Made by a program: the position numbers and the translations under genes
Source: Psychrosphaera haliotis
GTDB taxonomy: Bacteria; Pseudomonadota; Gammaproteobacteria; Enterobacterales; Alteromonadaceae
Reading direction: 5' to 3'
Assembly: GCF_039523615.1 (NCBI RefSeq)
Contig: NZ_BAAAFQ010000005.1
Location: forward strand, 1-64,000
DNA length: 64,000 nucleotides
The notes under the pieces: generated by a model
Told to the model about the DNA's origin: nothing
The model's database searches: none
Seen by the model: only the letters and a program-made list of their open reading frames with translations
Part shown: positions 27,895-36,267 of the stretch, in pieces
How positions within the stretch are numbered: the first letter of the stretch is position 1
Layout of the letters: each line of letters opens with the position of its first letter

Positions 27895-28716
27895 GTGGGA
27901 AATAAAAATTTAGCTGATAATGAATACCGTACTTTTTGTGACTTTTTGGAACAGCAGTGCGGTATAGTATTGGGTGATAACAAAATGTATTTGGTTAAGA
28001 GTAGGCTGTCGCCACTTATGACCCGTTTTGATATTGAATCTTTAACTGAGTTAGTTAACAGAACGTTAAAACCAACAGAGCGTCAACTGCGCTCTGCAGT
28101 GGTAGATGCCATGACAACGAATGAAACGTTATGGTTTAGAGATACCTATCCATTTGAACTGTTGAAGAATAAAATCTTTCCTGAGTTAGATTCAGGCAGA
28201 GGCGTAAAAATTTGGTCCGCTGCGAGCTCTTCAGGTCAGGAGCCGTATTCGATTGCTATGACAATTACAGAGTACAAGACTAAACAAAAGAGTCGCAGCA
28301 ACTTTTCTGTAGTAGGCACGGATATTAGCAATACGATGCTGGACCTTTGTAAAAATGCGGAATATGACAACTTGGCTCTGTCTAGAGGCTTGTCGGATGA
28401 AAGGCGTAAAGCGTTTTTTGAAGACAGCGGAAATGGCATGATGAAAGTTAAGGCAGATATTCGCCGCATTGTAAATTACAGACACATGAACTTATTAGAC
28501 AACTATAGTTTGATGGGTAAATTCGACATTATTTTTTGTCGTAATGTTTTAATCTATTTCTCGCCAGAAATAAAATCGCAAATTATTAACAAGTTTGCCG
28601 ACCAATTAAATCCTAACGGTTTCCTTATCTTAGGTGCATCAGAATCCATGTCAGGCTTAAGTGATAAGTTTGAAATGATAAGGTGTAATCCGGGTATCAT
28701 TTACAAGAAAAAATAA
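27895..28716 (+). CDS. cheR: Chemotaxis methyltransferase CheR
   Basis: 273 aa; S-adenosylmethionine-dependent glutamate methylation of chemoreceptors. The N-terminal helical CheR domain (about 5-60) precedes the Rossmann domain, with TTNETLWFRDTYPFE, KIWSAASSSGQEPYSIA (SAM loop), VVGTDIS and the conserved FDIIFCRNVLIYF. The start is GTG at 27895. Its ribosome site is poor (the nearest AGGA is over 20 nt away), so a different start is possible. A terminator overlapping the flgB promoter follows. Confidence 0.94.
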   Translation: MGNKNLADNEYRTFCDFLEQQCGIVLGDNKMYLVKSRLSPLMTRFDIESLTELVNRTLKPTERQLRSAVVDAMTTNETLWFRDTYPFELLKNKIFPELDSGRGVKIWSAASSSGQEPYSIAMTITEYKTKQKSRSNFSVVGTDISNTMLDLCKNAEYDNLALSRGLSDERRKAFFEDSGNGMMKVKADIRRIVNYRHMNLLDNYSLMGKFDIIFCRNVLIYFSPEIKSQIINKFADQLNPNGFLILGASESMSGLSDKFEMIRCNPGIIYKKK

Positions 28717-28718
28717 GC

Positions 28719-28743
28719 GCCAATAAAATTTGGCCTTTTTTTT
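28719..28743 (+). terminator. Terminator of cheV-cheR
   Basis: The stem GCCAA / TTGGC with loop TAAAAT is followed by a long T run. It lies just after the cheR stop. The right arm and T run are also the -24 to -12 region of the flgB sigma-54 promoter. Confidence 0.75.
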
Positions 28744-28746
28744 GCA
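28731..28746 (+). promoter_or_regulatory. Sigma-54 promoter of flgBCDE
   Basis: TGGC at 28731 and TTGCA at 28742 are spaced exactly as in the -24/-12 consensus TGGCAC-N5-TTGCA, with GG and GC 10 nt apart. Transcription would begin near 28757, about 30 nt before the flgB ATG. Sigma-54 control of flgB operons by FlrC-type activators is known for polar flagella. Confidence 0.8.
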
Positions 28747-28785
28747 TTTCTTTTGTCATATAGAATTTCCGCTGGTGGAGCACTT

Positions 28786-29184
28786 ATGGCAATTAGTCTT
28801 GATAAAGCATTTGGTATACATCAACACGCACTTTTAGTTCGTTCTGAAAGAGCTGAGGTGTTGGCGAGTAATATCGCAAATGCAGACACTCCTGGTTATA
28901 AAGCAAAAGACATCGATTTTGCAGATGCTTTAGCGAATGCCCAAAAAAAGTCTGGCTACTCAATGAGTAAAACTCATGAAAAGCACTACGACTTATCCAT
29001 CGATATTAATACAAGCGGAAAATTTCGTAATCCAATGCAGCCTGATACCGGAGACGGTAACAGCGTAGACGTGCAAATGGAGCGAAACCAATTTATGCAA
29101 AATACCATGGAATACCAAACAAGCTTACGCTTCTTAAATGGAAAAATTCAGGCACTTAATAAAGCATTAAGTGGAGGGCAGTAA
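28786..29184 (+). CDS. flgB: Flagellar basal-body rod protein FlgB
   Basis: 132 aa, a proximal rod component. The start is ATG 28786 (MAISLDKAFGIHQ), with GGTGGAG 6 nt upstream, matching FlgB N-termini; an 11-codon upstream extension from a TTG is rejected and would overlap the promoter start point. The conserved rod motif ASNIANADTPGYKAKDIDF is present near residue 27, and NTMEYQTSLRFLNGKI at the C-terminus. It is the first gene of flgBCDE. Confidence 0.95.
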   Translation: MAISLDKAFGIHQHALLVRSERAEVLASNIANADTPGYKAKDIDFADALANAQKKSGYSMSKTHEKHYDLSIDINTSGKFRNPMQPDTGDGNSVDVQMERNQFMQNTMEYQTSLRFLNGKIQALNKALSGGQ

Positions 29185-29186
29185 TC

Positions 29187-29600
29187 ATGAGTTTATATAA
29201 CATATTTAATGTTTCTGGGTCTGGCATGAGCGCGCAGTCTGTTCGCTTGAATACCACAGCTAGTAACATTGCCAACGCAAATACCGTTTCAAGCAGTGTC
29301 GATGAGACTTACCGTGCGCGTCATCCTGTTTTTCAAGCAGAAATGAGTAAAGCACTGAGCGATCAATCTGCAGGCGTCAATGTACTTGGCATTGTAGAAA
29401 GTGATGCTCCGCTTAAAGTTGAATACAGCCCAAATCATCCGCTTGCTGACAAAGACGGCTATGTTTACAAGCCAAATGTAAATGTAGTTGAAGAAATGGC
29501 TAACATGATTTCTGCATCTCGTTCTTATGAAACCAATGTTCAAATTGCCGACGCTGCCAAAACTATGTTGAGTAAAACATTGCAAATGGGCCAACGATAG
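29187..29600 (+). CDS. flgC: Flagellar basal-body rod protein FlgC
   Basis: 137 aa proximal rod protein. The N-terminus SLYNIFNVSGSGMSAQSVRL with NTTASNIANANTVSS and the C-terminal MANMISASRSYETNVQIADAA segment (both only partly quoted) are diagnostic of FlgC. It begins 2 bp after flgB. Confidence 0.96.
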   Translation: MSLYNIFNVSGSGMSAQSVRLNTTASNIANANTVSSSVDETYRARHPVFQAEMSKALSDQSAGVNVLGIVESDAPLKVEYSPNHPLADKDGYVYKPNVNVVEEMANMISASRSYETNVQIADAAKTMLSKTLQMGQR

Positions 29601-29611
29601 GAAAATAAATA

Positions 29612-30295
29612 ATGATTAATAATACTATTTCAAATCCTGCCGTTGACAATTTACGTTGGCAAGATGATGCCGTAACAACCACAGAAGTTAACGGTGAGTT
29701 GGGTAAAGAAGACTTTTTCAAATTGCTTACTACGCAATTGTCGATGCAAGACCCAATGAACCCGACAACCAATGAAGACATGATTGCTCAAATGACTCAG
29801 TTCACTATGGCTGAAGGTATTTCTGACTTGGGTGACCAAATGAGTCAGCTGACAGCATCAATGACGTCAAATCAAGCGTTAGAAGCTTCTTCTTTAGTTG
29901 GCCGAAATATTCTAACCGCTAGCCCTGTTGCCTATTCTGATGGCTCTGGGGTGAGTGGACAAGTTCCGTTACAAAGCTCCACCCAAAACGTGTTAGTTGA
30001 AATTAAACATGAAAATGGTGCGGCCATGGTTATCCCATACGGCAATCAAAGTGCCGGCATGATGGATTTTTCTTGGGACGGTAAAGGACCAGATGGCGAA
30101 ACATGGCCAGCAGGTCAATATGAAATTAGTGTAACAGGCTTACCTTCTGGCGCAGCAGAAGCGGAAAGTATGCCTGTATTAAGTTACGGCAACGTAAGTT
30201 CTGTAACTTTAGGCCAAAATGGCACAGGTCTTGAATTAAACATTCAAGGTTTAGGCTCAATCCGACTTGCTGATGTTTTAGCGGTTGGTGAATAG
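29612..30295 (+). CDS. flgD: Flagellar hook assembly scaffold FlgD
   Basis: 227 aa hook-capping protein. The N-terminal LGKEDFFKLLTTQLSMQDPM motif with NPTTNEDMIAQMTQFTMAEG is diagnostic. The C-terminal half holds the FLG-Ig/Tudor-like domains (WDGKGPDGETWPAGQYEISV). It begins 11 bp after flgC and is followed by flgE after 22 bp. Confidence 0.96.
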   Translation: MINNTISNPAVDNLRWQDDAVTTTEVNGELGKEDFFKLLTTQLSMQDPMNPTTNEDMIAQMTQFTMAEGISDLGDQMSQLTASMTSNQALEASSLVGRNILTASPVAYSDGSGVSGQVPLQSSTQNVLVEIKHENGAAMVIPYGNQSAGMMDFSWDGKGPDGETWPAGQYEISVTGLPSGAAEAESMPVLSYGNVSSVTLGQNGTGLELNIQGLGSIRLADVLAVGE

Positions 30296-30317
30296 ATTAG
30301 TAAAATAGGAGAATCCT

Positions 30318-31793
30318 ATGTCTTTTAATATCGCCCTTAGTGGTTTAAAAGCAGCGCAAAAAGATTTAGATGTAACCGCGAACAACATTGCCAACGTTAA
30401 TACGTATGGGTTTAAAGAGTCTCGCGCAGAATTTGCGGATGTATATTCTTCATCCATTTTTACTAACGCTAAAACGGCGAATGGTGAAGGTGTTTTGGTT
30501 AATGACGTCGCACAGCAGTTTGGTCAGGGTAGCCTGTTATTCACATCAAACTCGCTAGACATGGCAATTTCAGGTGGTGGCTTTTTTGCCATGACAAATG
30601 ATTTGTTAAGCCGAGATATTACTTACACTCGTGCCGGAGCTTTTAAACTAAATTCCGAGAACTACATTGTAGATTCAAACGGCAGTTTCTTGCAGGGCTT
30701 CCCAGTAAATGATGATGGTTCAGTTAAGTCTGTTAGTTTAAGTACGACAAACCCGATTGAAGTTCCTGATACTGCCGGCGCACCTCAACAAACAAGTCAA
30801 ATTGATATGTCGTTTAACTTAGACAGTAACGAATTTCCAATTGACCCAACAACGTTTGATCCAACCGATACAAATACCTTTACGTCTTCTACTTCAACGG
30901 TTATTTATGACTCGTTAGGTAATAGTCGAATCGCTTCTGTTTACTATGTGAAGGCAGCTTCGCCAACGAACGTAGATGCAGCGGCAACGGCAGATGGAAC
31001 ATCGGCAACGGATGGTTTTGTTGGTGGTTTAGCAGCGGTTCCTGCGGCGGAACAGAACAACGCAAACAGTTGGATTATGTATGCAACAGTGACGGATGAG
31101 CAGGGCAATACGGTTCCTGTTGATTTACAAAATGATAATGTATTAGGTGCTACCGGCGTAACTTTTGAGTCACGTACTGGACAGCGCGGTATGTTATTAC
31201 AGTTTGATAGTGCGGGTGCAGTTGTAGACTCAACTTTTCCATACCCACAAACAGAACGTTTAGGTGAAACGACTGCAGCAACAACGATTGCTCCACCTCC
31301 AGTTGCTCCATATGACGGTGCCGGAGCAATAACTAACGGTGCTGATCCGGATCAACGTATTAACATTAATATGACGAACTTAAAGCAGTTCTCAGCGCCA
31401 TTTGAAGTGTCAGCTTTAAGCCAAGATGGTAAAACTGTTGGTCGATTAACGGGTGTAACTATTGGTACTGATGGTTTAATCGAAGCTAAGTATTCAAACG
31501 GTGATTCGGTTCCAGTTACTAAAATTTCACTAGTTCGTTTTGCTAACGATCAAGGTTTAACTCAGATTGGTAATACGTCTTGGACGGAAAGCCAGGAGTC
31601 TGGCTCACCATTAGCGGGTGAAGCTGATTCAGGTACCTTTGGTCAGATTCGTTCAGGTACACTTGAGCAATCAAATACAAACTTAACGACAGAGCTTGTT
31701 GATCTAATTACCGCACAGCGTAATTACCAGGCAAACTCAAGAGCACTAGAAGTTAACTCAACGATTACGCAGGCAATACTGCAGCTTCGTTAA
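30318..31793 (+). CDS. flgE: Flagellar hook protein FlgE
   Basis: 491 aa. The N-terminal rod/hook helix SFNIALSGLKAAQKDLDVTA with NNIANVNTYGFKESRAEF and the C-terminal LVDLITAQRNYQANSRALEV are intact, so the hook protein is complete. A low-complexity Ala/Thr/Pro-rich insertion occupies about 215-335. A strong ribosome site (AGGAGAA) precedes the ATG. A terminator follows, and flgF and flgG do not, which differs from the usual operon. Confidence 0.96.
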   Translation: MSFNIALSGLKAAQKDLDVTANNIANVNTYGFKESRAEFADVYSSSIFTNAKTANGEGVLVNDVAQQFGQGSLLFTSNSLDMAISGGGFFAMTNDLLSRDITYTRAGAFKLNSENYIVDSNGSFLQGFPVNDDGSVKSVSLSTTNPIEVPDTAGAPQQTSQIDMSFNLDSNEFPIDPTTFDPTDTNTFTSSTSTVIYDSLGNSRIASVYYVKAASPTNVDAAATADGTSATDGFVGGLAAVPAAEQNNANSWIMYATVTDEQGNTVPVDLQNDNVLGATGVTFESRTGQRGMLLQFDSAGAVVDSTFPYPQTERLGETTAATTIAPPPVAPYDGAGAITNGADPDQRININMTNLKQFSAPFEVSALSQDGKTVGRLTGVTIGTDGLIEAKYSNGDSVPVTKISLVRFANDQGLTQIGNTSWTESQESGSPLAGEADSGTFGQIRSGTLEQSNTNLTTELVDLITAQRNYQANSRALEVNSTITQAILQLR

Positions 31794-31822
31794 GGTAACT
31801 AAACAATTTAGCGCACGACTTT

Positions 31823-31912
31823 GGTTGTTGGCTTTACTACTAGGATCTAATCCAGAATGACTTTCGCCATGGAGGTGGGGTTGTTCAGTAAAGCCAAACA
31901 ACCCACTTTTTT
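31823..31912 (+). terminator. Terminator of flgBCDE with a competing upstream stem
   Basis: The stem GTGGGGTTGTT / AACAACCCAC (one bulged G) at 31875-31906 is followed by TTTTTT. An upstream segment GGTTGTTGGCTTTACT (31823-31838) is complementary to AGTAAAGCCAAACAACC (31887-31903, one bulged A), so the same 3' arm can pair in two ways. Confidence 0.75.
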
Positions 31913-31994
31913 CAAAACTTCAAAACTTCAAAACTTCAAAACTTCAAAACTTCAAAACTCAAAACTTCAAAACTCAAAACTCAAAACTCAAAAC
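31911..31994. repeat. Tandem 8/7-bp repeat (TTCAAAAC / TCAAAAC), 11 units
   Basis: Six perfect TTCAAAAC units run from 31911 to 31958. They are followed by a mixed run of TCAAAAC (7 bp) and TTCAAAAC (8 bp) units up to 31994. The right end forms the last codons and stop of rsgA on the minus strand. It starts directly at the T run of the flgE terminator. Confidence 0.9.
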
Positions 31995-33039
31995 TTTTGT
32001 TTTTCATTTGCCGAGACTCAGCCTGCACTCGGTGGATCATTTTGCCTAAACTTTTATCTTTTGAGCGTTTCTCAGCAATAGTTGCGCTATTCAACTCTTG
32101 CTCTCGATGCAACTTATTAAAGCTTTGTAAACGACGGAGTTCTAGCTGGCCATTTTCAATGGCTTTTTGAACGGCACAGCCGGGCTCACTATTATGAGAA
32201 CAATCACTAAAGCGGCATTTTTTAGCCAGGTTTATAATTTCGCTAAAAGTTTCATTCACACCTGTTTCACAATCAACCAACTGCAGTTCGCGCATTCCTG
32301 GTGTATCGATAAAAATACCGCCGGCGGGTAACCATTTTAGCGAACGCGCCGTAGTAGTATGTCGTCCTTTGCCATCGCTTTCTCTAATTTCAGCGGTTGC
32401 TTGAGCATTAATTCCCATCAAACCATTTATCAATGTTGACTTACCAACACCGGATGAACCTAACAAAGCTAAGGTTTTTCCAACTTTACAATATGGTTCT
32501 AGCTGCTTTAAATCATTTGAGTCTAATGCATTAATTGCATGCACAATTATCAGTGGATTTAGCTTTTGAACTTGCTCAACAGGCGTATCAATATCGGTGC
32601 ACTGATCCGCTTTAGTAAGAATAATAATCGGCTCTACTTCAGCTTCTTTTGCTATTGCTAAATATCGTTCAATACGATTTAAACTGAAATCCGAGTTAAG
32701 AGAGCTAACAATAAAAAGTCGGTCCACGTTGGCAGCAATTAATTGACTATTTACTTTTGTTCCCGCAGCTTTTCGCTGAAACAAGGATTGTCTCTCCAAT
32801 ACTCTTACCAATCTATTATTGGTGTCATATAACACCCAATCACCAACACAAACAGGCACGTCGCTAGGTGTTGAGACTAAACTCAGCTGGCCTTTTTCCG
32901 TTAATAAAACATTACTGTTTCTATGCTGTTCAGAGATTCGACCTATCTGATACTGTTCAAACTCTTCAAGTGAAAGTTGTTGTTGAAAGTAAGGCCGCCA
33001 GCCCAGCTGATTTAAAGATGGAGTTGTTTCAGTGTTCAT
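31981..33039 (-). CDS. rsgA: Ribosome small-subunit-dependent GTPase A (RsgA/YjeQ)
   Basis: 352 aa circularly permuted GTPase acting late in 30S maturation. An N-terminal OB-like domain (about 40-105) precedes the G domain with permuted order: ILTKADQC (G4), then LLGSSGVGKSTLINGL (G1, about 192-207), a TTTARSLKWL switch and FIDTPGMREL (G3). A C-terminal zinc-binding region follows with C-x-x-x-x-C-S-H-N-S-E-P-G-C. The final residues KSFEF and the stop lie in the tandem repeat tract. The ATG has GCGGAAAG upstream. It is convergent with the flgE operon. Confidence 0.95.
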   Translation of the reverse strand: MNTETTPSLNQLGWRPYFQQQLSLEEFEQYQIGRISEQHRNSNVLLTEKGQLSLVSTPSDVPVCVGDWVLYDTNNRLVRVLERQSLFQRKAAGTKVNSQLIAANVDRLFIVSSLNSDFSLNRIERYLAIAKEAEVEPIIILTKADQCTDIDTPVEQVQKLNPLIIVHAINALDSNDLKQLEPYCKVGKTLALLGSSGVGKSTLINGLMGINAQATAEIRESDGKGRHTTTARSLKWLPAGGIFIDTPGMRELQLVDCETGVNETFSEIINLAKKCRFSDCSHNSEPGCAVQKAIENGQLELRRLQSFNKLHREQELNSATIAEKRSKDKSLGKMIHRVQAESRQMKNKSFEF

Positions 33040-33398
33040 TTGCTTTCCGCAGTTAAAACTAAATGTTAATAAAAGGATGTTACAAAACTTAAAACTTAAA
33101 ACTTAAAACCGACAAGTGTTAATGATGTGGCTTTATTGTTCGGATCAACAAATAATCCAAAAGTTAAAAATACGCAAGAAATAGCGTTCTAAAAAGTTAA
33201 ATATTTATGACTATCAATTGAACAAGTCAGAACAAGTTAGCTGTCAATCTCAGTGATTACGATTTCATACAACTAGGAAGCGATTTAAAGCACCAAAATT
33301 TGAAGATTGAACTAATATAAATTGACTTAATTAATGAACACTTAAGCTGAATTTGATAGACTCTCGCGCCTAAAAATTCGCTCAAAAACGGAGTTGTC
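33040..33398. other. Intergenic region between rsgA and the SulP gene
   Basis: This 359-bp AT-rich stretch holds a short AAAACTT tandem tract (listed separately) and the promoter regions of two divergent genes. A GGAG ribosome site just precedes the SulP ATG. No open frame with a credible start was found, and I could not pick -35/-10 elements with confidence. Confidence 0.5.
33084..33109. repeat. AAAACTT tandem repeat upstream of rsgA
   Basis: Three perfect AAAACTT units plus a partial AAAAC lie 45-70 bp upstream of the rsgA start. The unit is nearly identical to that of the tract at the other end of rsgA (AAAACTC / AAAACTTC when read in the same register). Confidence 0.8.
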
Positions 33399-34964
33399 AT
33401 GTTTAACCTGATCACGAAAAGTGATTCAAACGTAAAAAATGACGTGTTGTCTGGTATTACCGTTGCGCTTGCATTGGTTCCAGAAGCCGTCGCCTTTGCT
33501 TTCGTAGCAGGGGTAGACCCAATGGTTGGTTTATATGCCGCCTTTATGATGGGCCTTATTACTTCTGCAATTGGTGGCCGCCCAGGTATGATATCTGGTG
33601 CAACGGGCGCAATGGCAGTGGTTATGGTGGCACTTGTTGCCCAACATGGTGTTCAATACCTCTTTGCTGCGGTCATACTGGCCGGCATACTGCAAATACT
33701 GGCTGGGGTCTTTAAGCTAGGCAAATTCATTCGTCTAGTGCCATACCCAGTAATGCTCGGATTTGTAAACGGTCTAGCTATCGTTATCTTTCTTGCTCAA
33801 ATGGGGCAGTTTAAAGTACTAGATGCTTTAGGTAACAGCGAGTGGATGTCAGGAACAGCTCTATACATCATGCTTGGCTTAGTTGTTTTAACAATGGCGA
33901 TTATTCACTTCTTACCAAAAATCACTACAGCCGTGCCAGCGTCTTTAGTCGCTATCTTAACGGTGACGGGTATTGTTCATGGTATGGATTTAGACTCAAG
34001 AACGGTTATCGACTTTGTTCGTGACATGTTACCTGAAGCAGAAAAAGCCACAGCAACCTTAGCGGGTGAGTTGCCAAGTTTTGCTATTCCTATGGTTGAG
34101 TTTAATTTACAAACTCTGTACATCATTTTGCCTACAGCCATTATTTTGGCACTTGTTGGTTTAATTGAATCTTTGTTAACACTAACGTTAATTGACGAAT
34201 TAACCGATACACGCGGTAGTTCAAACAAAGAATGTATTGGCCAAGGCGTTGCCAACGGCGTTAATGGTTTCTTCGGCGGTATGGGTGGTTGTGCCATGAT
34301 TGGTCAGTCAATGATCAACATTAACTCTGGTGGACGCGGTCGTTTGTCAGGTATTACAGCTGCTATCGTTCTACTAGCGTTTATTCTCTTCTTAGCACCA
34401 TGGATTGAAATGATCCCACTAGCAGCGTTAGTTGGTGTTATGTTCATGGTAGTAATAGGCACGTTTGAATGGGCTTCTTTACGAATTCTTAGAGGTGCTA
34501 ACAAAGAAGACGGTTTTGTACTGTTATTAGTAACAGGCGTAACAGTTATTGCCGACTTAGCTATTGCGGTTATCGTAGGCGTGATTGTGTCTGCTTTAGT
34601 ATTTGCTTGGAAACATGCATCTCACATAAGCGCTAAAACACGTATAGACGACGAAGGCTGGAAAGTGTACGAGCTAGACGGACCGCTATTCTTTGGTTCA
34701 GTTTCTTATTTCCGTAACTTATTTGATGTGGAAAATGACCCATCAGACGTTGTTATCGAATTTGAAGGTTCTCGCATTTGGGACAGCTCTGGTATTGATG
34801 CGCTTGATGGCTTAGCTGATAAATATCAGAAAGCGGGTAAGAAATTACATATCCGTCACATTAGCCCAGAGTGCCGTACGCTATTAGTTAAAGCACAAAA
34901 GTTTGTTGAAATTAACGTTAATGAAGATCCGCGCTACAAAATTGCCACGGATAAGCTAGACTAG
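33399..34964 (+). CDS. SulP-family inorganic anion transporter with STAS domain
   Basis: 521 aa. About 10-14 membrane helices form the SulP transport domain, with LSGITVALALVPEAVAFAFV near residue 18, GGRPGMISGATGAMAVVM (about 60) and GGMGGCAMIGQSMININSGG (about 298). A cytoplasmic STAS domain follows from about residue 425, with IEFEGSRIWDSSGIDALDGL. SulP proteins carry sulfate, bicarbonate or other anions; the substrate cannot be told from sequence. The gene is monocistronic, with a terminator about 60 bp downstream. Confidence 0.93.
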   Translation: MFNLITKSDSNVKNDVLSGITVALALVPEAVAFAFVAGVDPMVGLYAAFMMGLITSAIGGRPGMISGATGAMAVVMVALVAQHGVQYLFAAVILAGILQILAGVFKLGKFIRLVPYPVMLGFVNGLAIVIFLAQMGQFKVLDALGNSEWMSGTALYIMLGLVVLTMAIIHFLPKITTAVPASLVAILTVTGIVHGMDLDSRTVIDFVRDMLPEAEKATATLAGELPSFAIPMVEFNLQTLYIILPTAIILALVGLIESLLTLTLIDELTDTRGSSNKECIGQGVANGVNGFFGGMGGCAMIGQSMININSGGRGRLSGITAAIVLLAFILFLAPWIEMIPLAALVGVMFMVVIGTFEWASLRILRGANKEDGFVLLLVTGVTVIADLAIAVIVGVIVSALVFAWKHASHISAKTRIDDEGWKVYELDGPLFFGSVSYFRNLFDVENDPSDVVIEFEGSRIWDSSGIDALDGLADKYQKAGKKLHIRHISPECRTLLVKAQKFVEINVNEDPRYKIATDKLD

Positions 34965-35026
34965 TTAATGAAAAAAACTGCTCGGTCAGATTAAGGCATT
35001 AGCCAAAGTTTGATCTGAAACAAGTA

Positions 35027-35063
35027 AAATCCAAATCGTGTCATAGCGGTTTGGATTTTTTTT
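35027..35063 (+). terminator. Terminator after the SulP gene
   Basis: A 9-bp stem AAATCCAAA / TTTGGATTT with a 14-nt loop runs into eight T residues. It lies about 60 bp beyond the SulP stop and 115 bp before trhO. Confidence 0.75.
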
Positions 35064-35178
35064 ATCTGGCGTTTGTCACACTCGCGTTTTATCCGTATAA
35101 TCCGCGCTCGTTTTATATCCAATTAATTTTTCCACAATGCTCCGGATTTACGATTCGGGGGGCAAAGAGGACCTTAGT

Positions 35179-36165
35179 ATGTCGCAAGTAGTAGTCTGCG
35201 CAATGTATAAATTTGTGCGCTTAGAAAATTTCCAAGAATTACGTGAACCATTACAAACAGTAATGGAAAACAATGGCGTTAAAGGTACGCTGTTGTTAGC
35301 CGAAGAAGGTATTAACGGTACAGTAGCGGGCAACCGCGAAGGTATTGATACCGTATTAAACTGGTTACGTAACGATCCTCGTTTAGCCGATATCTCAAGC
35401 AAAGAAAGCTTTGATGCAGAAATGCCGTTTTATCGCTCTAAAGTAAAACTTAAAAAAGAAATTGTGACGATGGGCGTACAGGGCATTGACCCACGTGAAG
35501 TTGTTGGTACTTACGTTAAACCAAAAGACTGGAATGCATTAATTTCAGACCCTGACGTGGTATTGGTCGATACAAGAAATGATTATGAAGTTAAGATTGG
35601 TACCTTCGAAGGTGCGGTAAATCCAAATACTGAAACCTTCCGTGAATTCCCAGACTATGTTGCTAAAAACATGGATCCTAAAAAGCAGAAAAAAGTAGCC
35701 ATGTTCTGTACTGGCGGTATTCGTTGTGAAAAATCAACTGCTTACATGAAAGAGCAAGGTTTTGAAGAAGTGTATCACCTTGAAGGCGGAATTCTTAAGT
35801 ACCTAGAAGAAGTACCAAAAGAAGAAACCATGTGGGAAGGTGAGTGTTTTGTTTTTGACAATCGCGTAGCCGTTGATCACGACTTGAACAAAGGTCAGTA
35901 TGACCAATGTCACGCTTGTCGTATGCCTATCACAGAAGACGAAATGAAGTCTGAGCAATACGAAAAAGGCATTAGCTGTCCACATTGTTTTGACAAAGTA
36001 ACCGATGAGCAACGAGCTCGTTTTGCTGAGCGTCAAAAGCAAATTGACTTAGCTAAAGCCAGAGGCGAAGAACACATTGGTTCAGATGCAAAAGAAGCGA
36101 TTGCAGCTCGCCAAGAAGAGAAGCGCCAGCAAAAAGAAGCAGCTCGCGCAGCTCAGAAGAAGTAG
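35179..36165 (+). CDS. trhO: tRNA uridine(34) hydroxylase TrhO (rhodanese-domain protein)
   Basis: 328 aa. The ATG at 35179 (MSQVVVCAMYKFV) is chosen over one 14 codons upstream because an AGAGG site precedes it and homologues start here. An N-terminal acylphosphatase-like domain (about 1-95, GTLLLAEEGINGTVAG) leads to a rhodanese domain with active-site Cys in MFCTGGIRCEKS (about residue 180). Two C-x-x-C pairs (CHAC, CPHC) and a charged Gln/Ala/Lys-rich tail follow. TrhO performs O2-dependent 5-hydroxylation of U34 in some tRNAs (known for E. coli YceA). Convergent with hemW. Confidence 0.95.
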   Translation: MSQVVVCAMYKFVRLENFQELREPLQTVMENNGVKGTLLLAEEGINGTVAGNREGIDTVLNWLRNDPRLADISSKESFDAEMPFYRSKVKLKKEIVTMGVQGIDPREVVGTYVKPKDWNALISDPDVVLVDTRNDYEVKIGTFEGAVNPNTETFREFPDYVAKNMDPKKQKKVAMFCTGGIRCEKSTAYMKEQGFEEVYHLEGGILKYLEEVPKEETMWEGECFVFDNRVAVDHDLNKGQYDQCHACRMPITEDEMKSEQYEKGISCPHCFDKVTDEQRARFAERQKQIDLAKARGEEHIGSDAKEAIAARQEEKRQQKEAARAAQKK

Positions 36166-36197
36166 CTGACTTTCAGGGCTAGCTTAATAACATTAAT

Positions 36198-36226
36198 AAA
36201 AAAGCGACCGATAAGGTCGCTTTTTT
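36198..36226. terminator. Bidirectional terminator between trhO and hemW
   Basis: The perfect stem AAAAAAGCGACC / GGTCGCTTTTTT with a 5-nt loop has A and T runs on both sides. It can end transcription of trhO from the left and hemW from the right. Confidence 0.9.
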
Positions 36227-36267
36227 GTTCTTTCTTTCTTTTGTTATTTGTTTTTATTTGGAGTTTT

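Noticed and set aside
31911..31994. CRISPR-like array
   Set aside because: Units are 7-8 bp without spacers, so this is a simple tandem repeat; no cas genes are present.
31857..32081. Plus-strand open frame of 74 codons after flgE
   Set aside because: It is just the translation of the flgE terminator and the TTCAAAAC repeat tract and then antisense of rsgA; no ribosome site or family match.
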